Shown here: one piece after another, positions 10,046 to 19,300 of the stretch
Layout of the letters: each line of letters starts with the position of its first letter
Numbering within the stretch: the first letter of the stretch is position 1
NCBI RefSeq assembly: GCF_023502425.1
Contig: NZ_JAMFMA010000002.1
Coordinates: forward strand, 1-64,000
Origin: Flagellimonas spongiicola
GTDB lineage: Bacteria > Bacteroidota > Bacteroidia > Flavobacteriales > Flavobacteriaceae
DNA length: 64,000 nucleotides
Direction of reading: 5' to 3'
Made by a program: the position numbers and the translations under genes
The notes under the pieces: generated by a model
The model's input: only the letters and a program-made list of their open reading frames with translations
What the model was told of the DNA's origin: nothing
Databases searched by the model: none

Positions 10046-10201
10046 CTAATTTGTGTTATTGAGTATGACAAGTGCACCTATTACACCTGGCACCCAACCA
10101 CAAAAAGTTAGTAGCAAAACGATAAAGAAAGAACCACAACCTTTTCCTATAACCGCCAAGGGCGGGAAGATTATGGCCAATAAAACACGTAAGAAACTCA
10201 T
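10046..10201 (-). CDS. YqaE/Pmp3 family membrane peptide
   Basis: 51 residues from the ATG at 10201; the open frame extends farther upstream, but this ATG places the family start correctly. Two transmembrane helices: one with IIFPPLAVIGKGCG and one with CGWVPGVIGALVIL. These are the hallmarks of the Pmp3/YqaE (UPF0057) stress-related proteolipids. Location is the inner membrane; the family is linked to membrane potential and stress tolerance in other organisms. It is convergent with the SGNH gene (10 nt between stops). Confidence 0.88.
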   Translation of the reverse strand: MSFLRVLLAIIFPPLAVIGKGCGSFFIVLLLTFCGWVPGVIGALVILNNTN

Positions 10202-10292
10202 TGATTTGATAATTGATTGATGACATATATAGGTCGCACAAACCCGTAATTTGTTACACAAAACCCTTACTTTTAAATCCAGAGTTAACCGT

Positions 10293-11342
10293 ATGCGTTT
10301 TAGGATTACAATAATTGCATTGCTCATAGGATTATTGGGCCACAGTCAATATAAATTCCATGGTCAAGTAGATTCCACATTTGTTGGCAATCCGGTTTAT
10401 TTGTCCTTAGTGGAGGATTACAGAAAGTCCTCCCGCATTTACTTGGAACAGATCATAAGTAGATCCTACGTGGATTCTGTAGGCAATTTTGCCTTTGTCG
10501 GTGACAATCTTTCCACCACAAACCGTATTTATCGAATCCATTTGGACGAGTGCGAAAAACAAGATGATACCCATCATTTTATGGGACAGTGCAACAGTAG
10601 TCAAAGTGTACTGTTTATCGCCAATAATAACGACACGGTGCATTTCCCTATTTCATTTACTGACCAAGACCTTTGTACAATTCATTCTTCAAATAGCAAA
10701 TCAGGGCAATTACTGCAGGTTGCACAACTTAAGGAAGAAATGATTTTTGACTTCATGGATTTTAGAAGTGAGGCCAATCAAAAGTTGAATTCCAAAAAAT
10801 GGTTTGCCCGTTTACAGGAATTTGGCCTAAACGCAAAAGAACCGCTCACAGAATTATACATTTTTGATTTTTTATCCGATCGTAAAAACGAGACCTATCC
10901 CTATTACTTGCAGGATGTATCCAACAATCCATATTATATTGGATTGCATGAGCGGTTAAACAACAATTATGTAGGTGCTGATTTTACCCGACAATTTGAA
11001 GCAGAAATCAATGCGGATAAACAATTAGCATCATTCAGTGGTGAAAAACCCGTGAATTGGCAATGGATTTTAGGGTTGTTGTTGGCAGTATCCGTCAGCT
11101 TCAACTTGTATTTGCTCAATCGGTATAAAAAGAGACAAAAAAATAACCGTTCTGCTCAACTGCAAATGTTAACCCCGCAAGAACAAAAAATTGTCCAACT
11201 CATCATGGAAGACAAGACCAATAAAGAGATTGCTGCCGACTTATTCATTAGTCATAGCACGATTAAAACGCATATCAACAATCTTTACAAAAAATTGAAT
11301 GTCAGCTCAAGGCAAGAGGTTGTTGCGCTTTTCAAAAATTAA
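10293..11342 (+). CDS. Membrane-anchored LuxR-type transcriptional regulator
   Basis: 349 residues. The ATG at 10293 starts a signal-like hydrophobic segment (about 4-17), then a roughly 235-residue exported region, one transmembrane helix (about 257-277, in NWQWILGLLLAVSVSFNLYLL), a basic stop-transfer (RYKKRQKN), and a C-terminal LuxR/GerE helix-turn-helix (about 293-349: LTPQEQKIVQLI, NKEIAADLFIS, STIKTHINNLYKKL). The layout indicates an outside-sensing, inside DNA-binding one-component regulator. The sensed ligand and target genes are not visible. It is followed by a GGGTCTAGACCC palindrome. Confidence 0.87.
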   Translation: MRFRITIIALLIGLLGHSQYKFHGQVDSTFVGNPVYLSLVEDYRKSSRIYLEQIISRSYVDSVGNFAFVGDNLSTTNRIYRIHLDECEKQDDTHHFMGQCNSSQSVLFIANNNDTVHFPISFTDQDLCTIHSSNSKSGQLLQVAQLKEEMIFDFMDFRSEANQKLNSKKWFARLQEFGLNAKEPLTELYIFDFLSDRKNETYPYYLQDVSNNPYYIGLHERLNNNYVGADFTRQFEAEINADKQLASFSGEKPVNWQWILGLLLAVSVSFNLYLLNRYKKRQKNNRSAQLQMLTPQEQKIVQLIMEDKTNKEIAADLFISHSTIKTHINNLYKKLNVSSRQEVVALFKN

Positions 11343-11352
11343 AATCCACCGG

Positions 11353-11364
11353 GGGTCTAGACCC
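11353..11364. repeat. 12-bp palindrome after the LuxR gene
   Basis: GGGTCTAGACCC is a perfect palindrome 10 nt after the stop codon. The related core GGGGTCTA also occurs at 7627 and 34270, each time in a 3' hairpin. It may be the degenerate remains of a terminator-like repeat. Confidence 0.4.
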
Positions 11365-11436
11365 AAAATCCAACCTAGGAAAATCTTAATCACCTAAGAA
11401 ATCACGCATTTTCGGAGAAACTTTAATCCGAAAAAC

Positions 11437-11994
11437 ATGAAACATTTTTTAATTGCAATTTTTATGTTGGGGGTAACAACAGGCTGCGCCCAAAGCTTTA
11501 ACCAAGAAGTAAAACTGGAAGATGGCAAAACCTTTCTATTAGGAAAAATCACGCTGGAAGGTCTTCAGAATGCTCCTTATAGCGATTGGTTCAATTCCAA
11601 CTATCAGGCTTATGCGGTGGATAAATCCCTTATTGATGTGTTCAAAACCAATCTACAAGAATACCATGTAAAGCTATTTTTGGGTACCTGGTGCGGCGAT
11701 AGTAAACGGGAAACCCCTCGTATCCTTAAAATTCTAGAGGCATCCAATTTCCCAATGGACAACTTGGATATTGTCGCATTGGACCGACGAGAAGGTAAAG
11801 TCAAAACCAGTCCAACAGGTGAGGAACGAGGATTGAACATTCTAAGAGTGCCCACCATATTGTTCTACAAAAATGGGAAAGAAGTCAACCGAATTGTAGA
11901 AAGTCCGATTGAAACGCTGGAAGAGGACATGGCACAAATCCTATCCGGAAAATCCTATACACCCAATTACGCCACTTTAAGCAAGGCAAAATGA
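11437..11994 (+). CDS. Secreted thioredoxin-like protein with a single active-site Cys
   Basis: 185 residues. An N-terminal export signal (about 1-19, TTGCAQ) is followed by a thioredoxin fold: active-site region LGTWCGDSKRETPR and cis-Pro region RVPTILFYKNGKE. The usual CxxC is replaced by WCGDS, leaving one Cys, so a classical dithiol exchange is unlikely; a monothiol, peroxide-reactive or non-redox role is possible. TTGC is a poor lipobox, so it could be either secreted or lipidated. A strong terminator follows immediately. Confidence 0.8.
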   Translation: MKHFLIAIFMLGVTTGCAQSFNQEVKLEDGKTFLLGKITLEGLQNAPYSDWFNSNYQAYAVDKSLIDVFKTNLQEYHVKLFLGTWCGDSKRETPRILKILEASNFPMDNLDIVALDRREGKVKTSPTGEERGLNILRVPTILFYKNGKEVNRIVESPIETLEEDMAQILSGKSYTPNYATLSKAK

Positions 11995-11996
11995 GG

Positions 11997-12036
11997 AATT
12001 AAAGCGCAAAAGTGTAATTTTGCGCTTTAATTTTTT
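11997..12036 (+). terminator. Strong intrinsic terminator directly before lysS
   Basis: A perfect 15-bp stem, AATTAAAGCGCAAAA (11997-12011) with its complement (12018-12032), loop GTGTAA, then a T run to 12036. It starts 3 nt after the stop of the thioredoxin-like gene and ends 8 nt before the lysS ATG. Confidence 0.9.
12015..12022 (+). promoter_or_regulatory. Probable lysS -7 box inside the terminator
   Basis: TAATTTTG, an exact TAnnTTTG match, spans the loop and 3' arm of the preceding terminator, 21 nt before the lysS ATG. A TTG at -33 is not evident. If used, transcription would start about 15 nt before the ATG, after the hairpin, so the terminator would not block it. Confidence 0.45.
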
Positions 12037-12043
12037 ATAGACT

Positions 12044-13735
12044 ATGCAACTATCGGAACAGGAAATCGTTCGAAGGGAAAAATTGGCAAAGCTTAGGGAA
12101 ATGGGTATAAACCCTTACCCAGCCGCATTATATCCAGTGGATGTTACTTCAAATAGCATCAAAAACGATTTTGCAGAAGGTAAACAGGTGGTTGTTTCCG
12201 GTAGATTGATGTCTCGTCGAATCCAAGGAAAGGCTTCCTTCGCCGAACTGCAGGATAGTGAAGGTAGAATCCAGGTTTATTTCAATAGGGATGAAATTTG
12301 CCCTGGAGACGATAAAACCCAATACAATGAGGTCTATAAAAAGTTGCTCGACATAGGTGACATTATTGGCATAGAAGGTGAGTTGTTTACGACCCAAGTT
12401 GGAGAGAAAACGGTAATGGTCAAGAACTTCAGTCTGCTGAGCAAGGCATTACGTCCACTACCATTGCCCAAAGTTGATGCTGACGGGAACGTTTATGATG
12501 AATTCAATGATCCTGAATTAAGATACCGTCAGCGTTATGTGGATTTGGTAGTAAATCCGTCGGTAAAGGAAACATTCATTAAAAGGACCAAAATCACCAA
12601 TAGCATAAGGGAATTTTACAATGAAAGAGGCTATTTGGAGGTGGAAACCCCAATTTTACAGCCTATTCCCGGTGGTGCTGCGGCTCGACCATTTTTAACA
12701 CACCATAATGCGTTGAACATTCCTTTATACCTAAGAATTGCCAACGAATTATACCTAAAACGATTAATTGTTGGTGGGTTTGATGGGGTTTATGAATTTT
12801 CCAAGGATTTTAGAAATGAAGGAATGGACCGCACCCACAATCCGGAATTCACCGTAATGGAACTTTACGTTGCTTATAAGGATTACAATTGGATGATGGA
12901 CACCACCGAACAGCTTTTGGAAAAAATTGCCATAGATGCCAATGGTAGTACCAAGATCCAGGTTGGTGCAAACGAAATCGAATTTAAAGCACCGTACGCC
13001 AGAGTACCTATTTTGGAGGCTATCAAGGTTCACACAGGTCATGATGTTGCAGGTATGGACGAAACGCAATTGCGTGAAGTAGCCCAAAAGTTAGACATAG
13101 AGGTGGATGAAACCATGGGCGTTGGAAAACTTATAGATGAGATTTTTGGCGAAAAATGTGAGCATCACTACATACAGCCTACATTTATAACCGACTATCC
13201 AAAGGAAATGAGTCCTTTGACCAAGGAACATCGAAGTAATCCAGCTTTGACGGAGCGCTTTGAGTTGATGGTCAATGGTAAAGAATTGGCCAATGCTTAT
13301 TCTGAGCTTAATGACCCTATTGATCAACGTGAACGGTTTGAAGAGCAACTACGATTATCTGAAAAAGGCGATGATGAGGCTATGTTCATTGACCAGGATT
13401 TTCTTCGTGCTTTGGAATATGGTATGCCACCTACCTCTGGAATTGGAATTGGAATTGACCGTTTGGTAATGCTCATGACCAACAACTCCTCCATCCAAGA
13501 GGTACTGTTCTTCCCACAAATGCGACCTGAGAAAAAACAAGTGGAGTTAACTGACGAGGAAAAGGTCATCATGGAGATTTTAAAACCTCAAGGTGAAATG
13601 CTATTAGCGGAACTTAAAAGCCAAGCAGGATTAAGCGGTAAAAAGTGGGATAAAAGCACTAAAAACTTGGCAAAGTTGGGCTTATTTCAAGTTGAGAAAA
13701 ACGATGATGGTTTGTTTGCTAAACTAAAGCAATAA
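12044..13735 (+). CDS. lysS: Lysine--tRNA ligase with C-terminal extension
   Basis: 563 residues. Charges tRNA-Lys. The N-terminal OB-fold anticodon-binding domain (about 50-150) contains [15 protein letters not shown]; the class II catalytic core follows with RYRQRYVDL (motif 1 region), [18 protein letters not shown] (motif 2) and [12 protein letters not shown] (motif 3), then FFPQMRPEK, where many bacterial LysRS end. About 65 further residues form a helical region resembling a winged helix; such tails occur in related lysS proteins. Its promoter appears to lie in the upstream terminator. Confidence 0.97.
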   Translation: MQLSEQEIVRREKLAKLREMGINPYPAALYPVDVTSNSIKNDFAEGKQVVVSGRLMSRRIQGKASFAELQDSEGRIQVYFNRDEICPGDDKTQYNEVYKKLLDIGDIIGIEGELFTTQVGEKTVMVKNFSLLSKALRPLPLPKVDADGNVYDEFNDPELRYRQRYVDLVVNPSVKETFIKRTKITNSIREFYNERGYLEVETPILQPIPGGAAARPFLTHHNALNIPLYLRIANELYLKRLIVGGFDGVYEFSKDFRNEGMDRTHNPEFTVMELYVAYKDYNWMMDTTEQLLEKIAIDANGSTKIQVGANEIEFKAPYARVPILEAIKVHTGHDVAGMDETQLREVAQKLDIEVDETMGVGKLIDEIFGEKCEHHYIQPTFITDYPKEMSPLTKEHRSNPALTERFELMVNGKELANAYSELNDPIDQRERFEEQLRLSEKGDDEAMFIDQDFLRALEYGMPPTSGIGIGIDRLVMLMTNNSSIQEVLFFPQMRPEKKQVELTDEEKVIMEILKPQGEMLLAELKSQAGLSGKKWDKSTKNLAKLGLFQVEKNDDGLFAKLKQ

Positions 13736-13793
13736 ATCTATAGTTTTTGCGATTTATAATGATTCATTTCATTCATAAAAACATCTAAGTCCA

Positions 13794-14450
13794 TTGAAGA
13801 TTTTATTGTATTACCTCACACTTCTGTGCACCATGACGGTAAGCGCACAGATTAATTTTAGCAAAGCGGAAATTGTCAAAACAAATGGCGAAAAACTTAA
13901 ATGCTTTGTAGCTCATATTTCCAAAACCAAAGAGGTAACGCAGGTTTTTTATAAAAAGGATAGGAAAGCAGAGATTTTAAGTTTAAATGCCTCAGAAGTT
14001 ATTGAAATCGTTGTCCGGAATAAAAAAAGAATCCGTATTGCCAAGGTGGAAATTGATAATAGGTCAAATGAAATGTCCAAATTACTTTTTTTGGATCGAG
14101 ATGGATCCTTTGACCTTAAAACAAGGGTATTACCATTGGAGTTATTGGTAGATGGAGCAGTTCCACTTTATAAGTCCAGTTTTGATGGTATAGAGAAGTT
14201 CTTCATTAAAGACCATAATAATGATATCGTTCAGTTACTATACAAACGATATTTTATAATGCGTGAACCAACACAGATAGGAAATGAATTCCTTAAGGAA
14301 AACAATCATTATTTCGGTCAACTATTAAATGAAGCACCTTGCCTAACTAATAAATCAAAATTTAAACCTCCTGCATTTGATGAGTTAAAGCTAATTGGCT
14401 ATTTCGAAAGATTCAATAGTGGACAATGTGGTGATTGGCGAAGTAAATAA
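13794..14450 (+). CDS. Secreted hypothetical protein
   Basis: 218 residues, starting at a TTG at 13794; this start is needed to give the signal peptide (MKILLYYLTLL..TVSAQ, cleavage near 19), and no in-frame ATG serves as well. The mature part is beta-rich and resembles the N-terminal region found before beta-barrels in some flavobacterial outer-membrane proteins (GEKLKCFV..., YKKDRKAE..L), but here no barrel follows. Function unknown. It stands alone between lysS and the ECF sigma gene. Confidence 0.6.
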   Translation: MKILLYYLTLLCTMTVSAQINFSKAEIVKTNGEKLKCFVAHISKTKEVTQVFYKKDRKAEILSLNASEVIEIVVRNKKRIRIAKVEIDNRSNEMSKLLFLDRDGSFDLKTRVLPLELLVDGAVPLYKSSFDGIEKFFIKDHNNDIVQLLYKRYFIMREPTQIGNEFLKENNHYFGQLLNEAPCLTNKSKFKPPAFDELKLIGYFERFNSGQCGDWRSK

Positions 14451-14476
14451 TTACCTCTAAGATGTCAAAATTCATA

Positions 14477-15022
14477 TCAGAACATTAACACTGAGGCATT
14501 TTCGCGGATGATTCTAAGTGCCTTGGACATTTGATTTTCCACGGTTTTTATGGAAATTCCCATATCTTCCGCTATTTCGCGGTATTTGCGTCGTTCTAAC
14601 TTATTCATGATAAATATTTCCTTGCATTTTGGAGGAAGTTTTTCAATCAACTCCTCTAATTTGTCGAACACGGATTTCATAGTGGAATCCTCTTCTTTTT
14701 GCTCAAAATAGCTATCATAAATAGTTTCCCAGCGTACCTTATCCAATAGATCAGCCCTATTTTTCTCCTTTCTTATGTGCATAAGGAATTGATTATGGCA
14801 AGCCTTAAACAAGTAAGACTTTAATGAACCCTTGATGTTCAAGTTTTTACGCTTTTCCCATAGTTTTAAAATAACCTCCTGCACAATGTCCTTGGATAGG
14901 CTGCGATTACCACTTAATTGAAAGATGTAATTACAAAGCCAATCATAGTACTCGTCAAACAAATACTCATAGGCGGAAACATCGCCGGACCTAAGTTTCG
15001 ATAAGAGTAATTGTTCATCCAT
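14477..15022 (-). CDS. ECF RNA polymerase sigma factor
   Basis: 181 residues from the ATG at 15022 (an upstream in-frame ATG at 15121 would add 33 residues overlapping fecR and is rejected). Sigma region 2 (about 20-85) includes YEYLFDEYYDWL and DIVQEVILKLWEKR; region 4 (about 120-175) includes LPPKCKEIFIMNKLE and YREIAEDMGISIKTVENQMSKAL. It belongs to the Bacteroidota group that pairs with FecR anti-sigma factors. The partner fecR is divergent, 75 nt away, rather than downstream as usual. It should recruit polymerase to the fecR-receptor operon. Confidence 0.93.
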   Translation of the reverse strand: MDEQLLLSKLRSGDVSAYEYLFDEYYDWLCNYIFQLSGNRSLSKDIVQEVILKLWEKRKNLNIKGSLKSYLFKACHNQFLMHIRKEKNRADLLDKVRWETIYDSYFEQKEEDSTMKSVFDKLEELIEKLPPKCKEIFIMNKLERRKYREIAEDMGISIKTVENQMSKALRIIRENASVLMF

Positions 15023-15064
15023 TTTCAAGAAAATATGGACTAAAGTAAAAAATTTATAAAAAAC

Positions 15065-15097
15065 GTAGGGGTTTTTTGTCAATTCAGCATCTTTAAG
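15065..15097 (+). promoter_or_regulatory. Possible ECF-type promoter of the fecR-receptor operon
   Basis: The 75-bp divergent region contains GTAGGGGTTTTTTGTC (from 15065) and then CATCTTTAAG just before the fecR ATG. It lacks a TAnnTTTG box. A GTAGGGG-like element is plausible as an ECF -35 element, with CTTTAAG as the -10 partner. This rests on position and lack of a housekeeping box, not on a comparison. Confidence 0.35.
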
Positions 15098-16273
15098 ATG
15101 AAAGACTGCCATTATATGCAAGAATTAATCGAAAAGTACCTGAATAGGACGATTAGCAAAAAAGAGCGAAAACAGCTCAAAAAATGGGTTTTGGCAAATA
15201 ACAACAACCTCAGAACCTTTAGAACAGAAATCAAGAATAGGTCCAAAAACAACCTTTACCATCAATTTGACGGTAAAGATGCGTATGTCACATTCCTGAA
15301 ATCAATCGAAAAAAGAAAGAAACGTAATCCTTTTGTTCAGCATCAATGGAAATATGCAGCAATCTTTATTGGATTGATATCTCTGGGTTTAATAGTGGCC
15401 AAGCCTTGGAATTCTGAACAAAGTTCGCAAATCACTTCCACTGAACACCAAGAAATAAATCAATTAAACCAGGTGGTGATTACCTTGGCCGACGGAACAA
15501 AACAACTATTGTCCAAAGATGACACGGGTACCATCAGCAACAAGAATGGCAAAGTCATCGCAGTTAAAAATGGTAAAGAACTTGATTTTAGCGGCACTTC
15601 TTCAACCCAAGAGGACCAACTTGTATTCAATGAAATTTACGTGCCTTATGGGCAAACCTTTTCGCTTACATTATCTGATGGGACCAAAGTTTGGCTAAAT
15701 GCAGGCACTAGTCTAAAGTTTCCACAACATTTGAATACAGCAACAAAAAACAGAATCGTCTATTTAAGTGGTGAAGCTTTTTTTGATGTAACCAAAGATA
15801 AAAATCGTCCATTCATTGTAAACGCAGAAAATCTGGACATCGAAGTTTTAGGCACCCAGTTCAACGTATCAGCCTATAAATCGGATGGGGCTATTGCAAC
15901 AACACTTGTAGAGGGATCAGTACGCGTATATGAAAATTCCAATCCGGACACTAAAATGAAGTTGACACCAAACTACCAAGCGGCTTTTGCAAAAGAGCAC
16001 GGTACGTTCTCGAAACATTTTGTGGATACAAGAATCTATACAGGATGGATGCAAAACCTGCTGATCATAGACAATTTAAAGTTTGACCATATCCTTAAGA
16101 AATTAGAGCGCTCACACAATGTAACCTTTATCAATAAAAACTTGGATTTGAACAATGAGGCATTTATGGGTGAGTTTGAAAATGAATCGATAACACATAT
16201 TCTAAACACCATTGCCTCTAGTACACCATTTAACTATACAATAGAAAACAATGTCATAACAATATCAAAATAA
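15098..16273 (+). CDS. FecR family anti-sigma factor
   Basis: 391 residues. Cytoplasmic sigma-binding region (1-82) with basic helices, one transmembrane helix (about 84-103), then the periplasmic FecR domain (about 180-285; VPYGQTFSLTLSDGTKVWLN, YLSGEAFFDVTKD, VLGTQFNVSAY) and a C-terminal DUF4974 domain (about 320-390). It should hold the ECF factor inactive until a signal from the TonB receptor's STN domain reaches the FecR domain. A hairpin and 74 nt separate it from the receptor gene. Confidence 0.95.
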   Translation: MKDCHYMQELIEKYLNRTISKKERKQLKKWVLANNNNLRTFRTEIKNRSKNNLYHQFDGKDAYVTFLKSIEKRKKRNPFVQHQWKYAAIFIGLISLGLIVAKPWNSEQSSQITSTEHQEINQLNQVVITLADGTKQLLSKDDTGTISNKNGKVIAVKNGKELDFSGTSSTQEDQLVFNEIYVPYGQTFSLTLSDGTKVWLNAGTSLKFPQHLNTATKNRIVYLSGEAFFDVTKDKNRPFIVNAENLDIEVLGTQFNVSAYKSDGAIATTLVEGSVRVYENSNPDTKMKLTPNYQAAFAKEHGTFSKHFVDTRIYTGWMQNLLIIDNLKFDHILKKLERSHNVTFINKNLDLNNEAFMGEFENESITHILNTIASSTPFNYTIENNVITISK

Positions 16274-16276
16274 AAA

Positions 16277-16298
16277 GGAAGGTGTTGCAGCACCTTCC
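16277..16298 (+). other. Intercistronic hairpin between fecR and the TonB receptor
   Basis: GGAAGGTG (16277-16284), loop TTGCAG, CACCTTCC (16291-16298), without a T run. This is a likely attenuator or RNA-processing/stability structure. The segment ACCTTCCCAATA (16292-16303) recurs at 19641-19652 in the terminator after the receptor. Confidence 0.55.
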
Positions 16299-16347
16299 CA
16301 ATATTAGATCGCTAACTCAGATTATTAACAATCAAACATTCAAAATT

Positions 16348-19300
16348 ATGAAAAAAAGCATGGTTATCAAGTCATCCAGAATTTGGATGGTTAACCAAAA
16401 AATGACGCTAAAGATGAAATTAAGTGTAATACTCAGTTTCTTCATGATTTGCCAACTCACTGCGAATGACATCTATTCGCAGAAGAAAATGCGTTTTCAA
16501 TTTGAAAACACTCCGTTAAAAGAAATCCTCAAGGAAATAAAAAGCCAATCCGGATATCGGTTTTTTTACAACGTAAACGAAATCAACGACGATAAAAAGA
16601 CTTCACTTATTGCAGACAATGAAAATGTTTTTCCTGTTTTAAATCGATTGAGCTCAAACGAAGGATTGACCTATACCATCAATGGTAATCAAATCGTCCT
16701 TAAAAAAGTACAGCTAGGAACGATTGATGATCTAAAGGTTGACCAATATGAACTCACAGGTACAGTTAAGGACAGTCAAGGTGGTCCGCTCCCAGGTGCC
16801 AATATTCTAGTAAAAGGAACCACAAATGGAACCCAAGCTGATTTTGATGGAAATTTTACACTGGAATTAGAAGACAACAATGCTATTTTGGTGGTCTCCT
16901 ATCTTGGCTTCAAGACCAAGGAAATTGCATTAAACGGACAATCAAATATTGATATTGTCTTAGATGAAGATGCCGCCCAACTCGAGGATGTGGTTGTGGT
17001 AGGTTCAAGAAATCCAAATAGAACCGCAACCGAAACCACCGTACCCGTTGATGTAATTGATGTTGCTACAATTGCAAATCAAGGACCTCAAGTAAGTGTC
17101 AATCAAATCTTAAATTATGTAGCGCCATCATTTACCTCGCAAAGCCAAACCGTTTCGGATGGAACAGATCACATTGATCCCGCTTCTTTGCGTGGTTTGG
17201 GCCCGGATCAAGTGTTGGTATTGATTAACGGAAAACGTAGACACACTACTGCTTTGATCAATGTGAATGGTACCGTAGGTGCAGGTAGCGTGGGTACGGA
17301 TATGAACGCTATACCAGCAGCCGCAATTCAGCGCATTGAAGTACTGAGAGATGGTGCCGCTGCACAATATGGTTCAGATGCCATTGCCGGTGTAATCAAC
17401 ATTGTACTGAAAAAGTCAACTGGTAAGTTGGATTTATCCTTGACCACTGGTGCAAATTTCAGTGAGAACAGCAACCAATTTGAAGGCGGAAGTGACGGAG
17501 AAAAGTTCCAATTAGACGCAAATTATGGATTACCAATTGGCGATGGCGGATACATCAATTTTACGGGTTCATTGTCTACACGGGAACCTGCATTACGCAA
17601 CAAGGACTATGCAGGGGATATTTTCCAAGGATTTCATGGAGCTGAAAGAGTCTTTGCCAATGGCGGAGGCACAGTAGCTGATATGACCTTGCAGGATTAT
17701 GCCAATGCCGCACAAGGCATAGGTTATCTTGACCAAAGTGTCAAAGATCAAATTGCTGGTCTAGACCTATCCAATGACGATGATATAGGAACCTTTCGTG
17801 ATTTATTGGGATTTGATGCAGATGAAGACGAATTGGCCGCTCGCGGTTTAACTAGAAAAGATTTTAGATTTAAAGTAGGTACATCACGATTAAGAGAAGG
17901 AAAGTTCTTCGCCAATATGTCAATTCCTGTTTCCGACAATACCGAAATTTATGGTTTTGGTGGTATCAGTTACCGACAAGGTCTGGCATCCGGGTTCTAC
18001 AGAAGACCCGCTCAAGGTGATGGACGGGCCAATACCCCTGCATTTCCCAATGGATTTTTACCTAATATAGGCACGGACATCCTTGATCAATCCCTTGCAA
18101 TCGGTATTCGAGGTAAGGTTAACGAATGGGATGTGGATTTCTCCAATACCTATGGAAAAAATTCATTTGATATCACAGTAGGAAACTCAAGTAATGGAAC
18201 CTTGGGTGTAGCCACCCCGCGAACTTTCGATGCTGGAGGATTAGGATTCAGTCAAAATACCACCAACTTGGACTTTAATCGGTTTTACGATGATGTATTT
18301 GAAGGTTTCAACGCTGCGTTTGGAGCAGAATACAAAGTGGAAAAGTATGAAATTATCGCTGGAGAGGAATCTTCCTATACCAGTTATGACATCAATGGTA
18401 ATCCTGTGAATAGTGTAACCCCTAATGATCAATTGGTACGAAACAACTTCACAGGTGCAGCTTTAGGTGGTGGCGCACAAGTTTTCAGGGGATATGACCC
18501 AGGAAATGCCACAGAAAAGTTTAGGAACAATATATCCCTTTATGCCGATTTTGAAGCAGACTTTACAGCGAATTGGCTGTTAAGCCTTGCCGGTAGATAC
18601 GAGAATTACTCCGACTTTGGAAGTACATTCAATTACAAGCTGGCAACCCGCATCAAACTTTCAGATAACCTCGCATTAAGAGGAGCAAGTAGTTCTGGTT
18701 TTAGGGCACCTTCTTTACACCAACAGTTTTTTAGTAGAACCAGCACTGTATTTGTAGATAATGTTCCTTTTGAACAAGGTACTTTTACTAACGACAGTAG
18801 AGCCGCCGCCTTGATTGGTATCGATAAACTAAAAGAAGAAACCTCAAATAGTTTTAGCGCTGGTTTTACGGGAACATTTGGTGATTTCACGATCACGGTA
18901 GATGGCTACTTGATCAACATTGATGATCGAATTGTATACTCCGGTAGTTTTGGTGATGGGGATGACCCAGAGTTAGAGGCTATTTTTGAAGCTGCAGGAG
19001 CCACAAGTGCGCGTTTCTTTGTTAATGCCATCGATACCAAATCCTCCGGGGTTGATATCGTACTGTCACATAAAACCAATTTAGGTGATGCCATACTTAA
19101 AAACGATTTCGCAGCCACCTTCAATAAAACCGAGGTTGAAGACATTTTCGTACCCGAATTGATTGAGAATGCGGGGTTGAGCGGTGCATTTTTTGACGGT
19201 CAGGAAGAAGCATTCCTAACCTTGGCACAGCCCCGGACAAAATTGAACCTTACCAATTTGGTGTCTTATAATTCATGGGATTTCTTGTTGAGAAATGTAT

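Noticed and set aside
15023-15121. Longer N-terminus for the ECF sigma factor
   Set aside because: It would overlap the fecR start on the other strand and add residues not found in ECF factors; the ATG at 15022 matches region 2 spacing.
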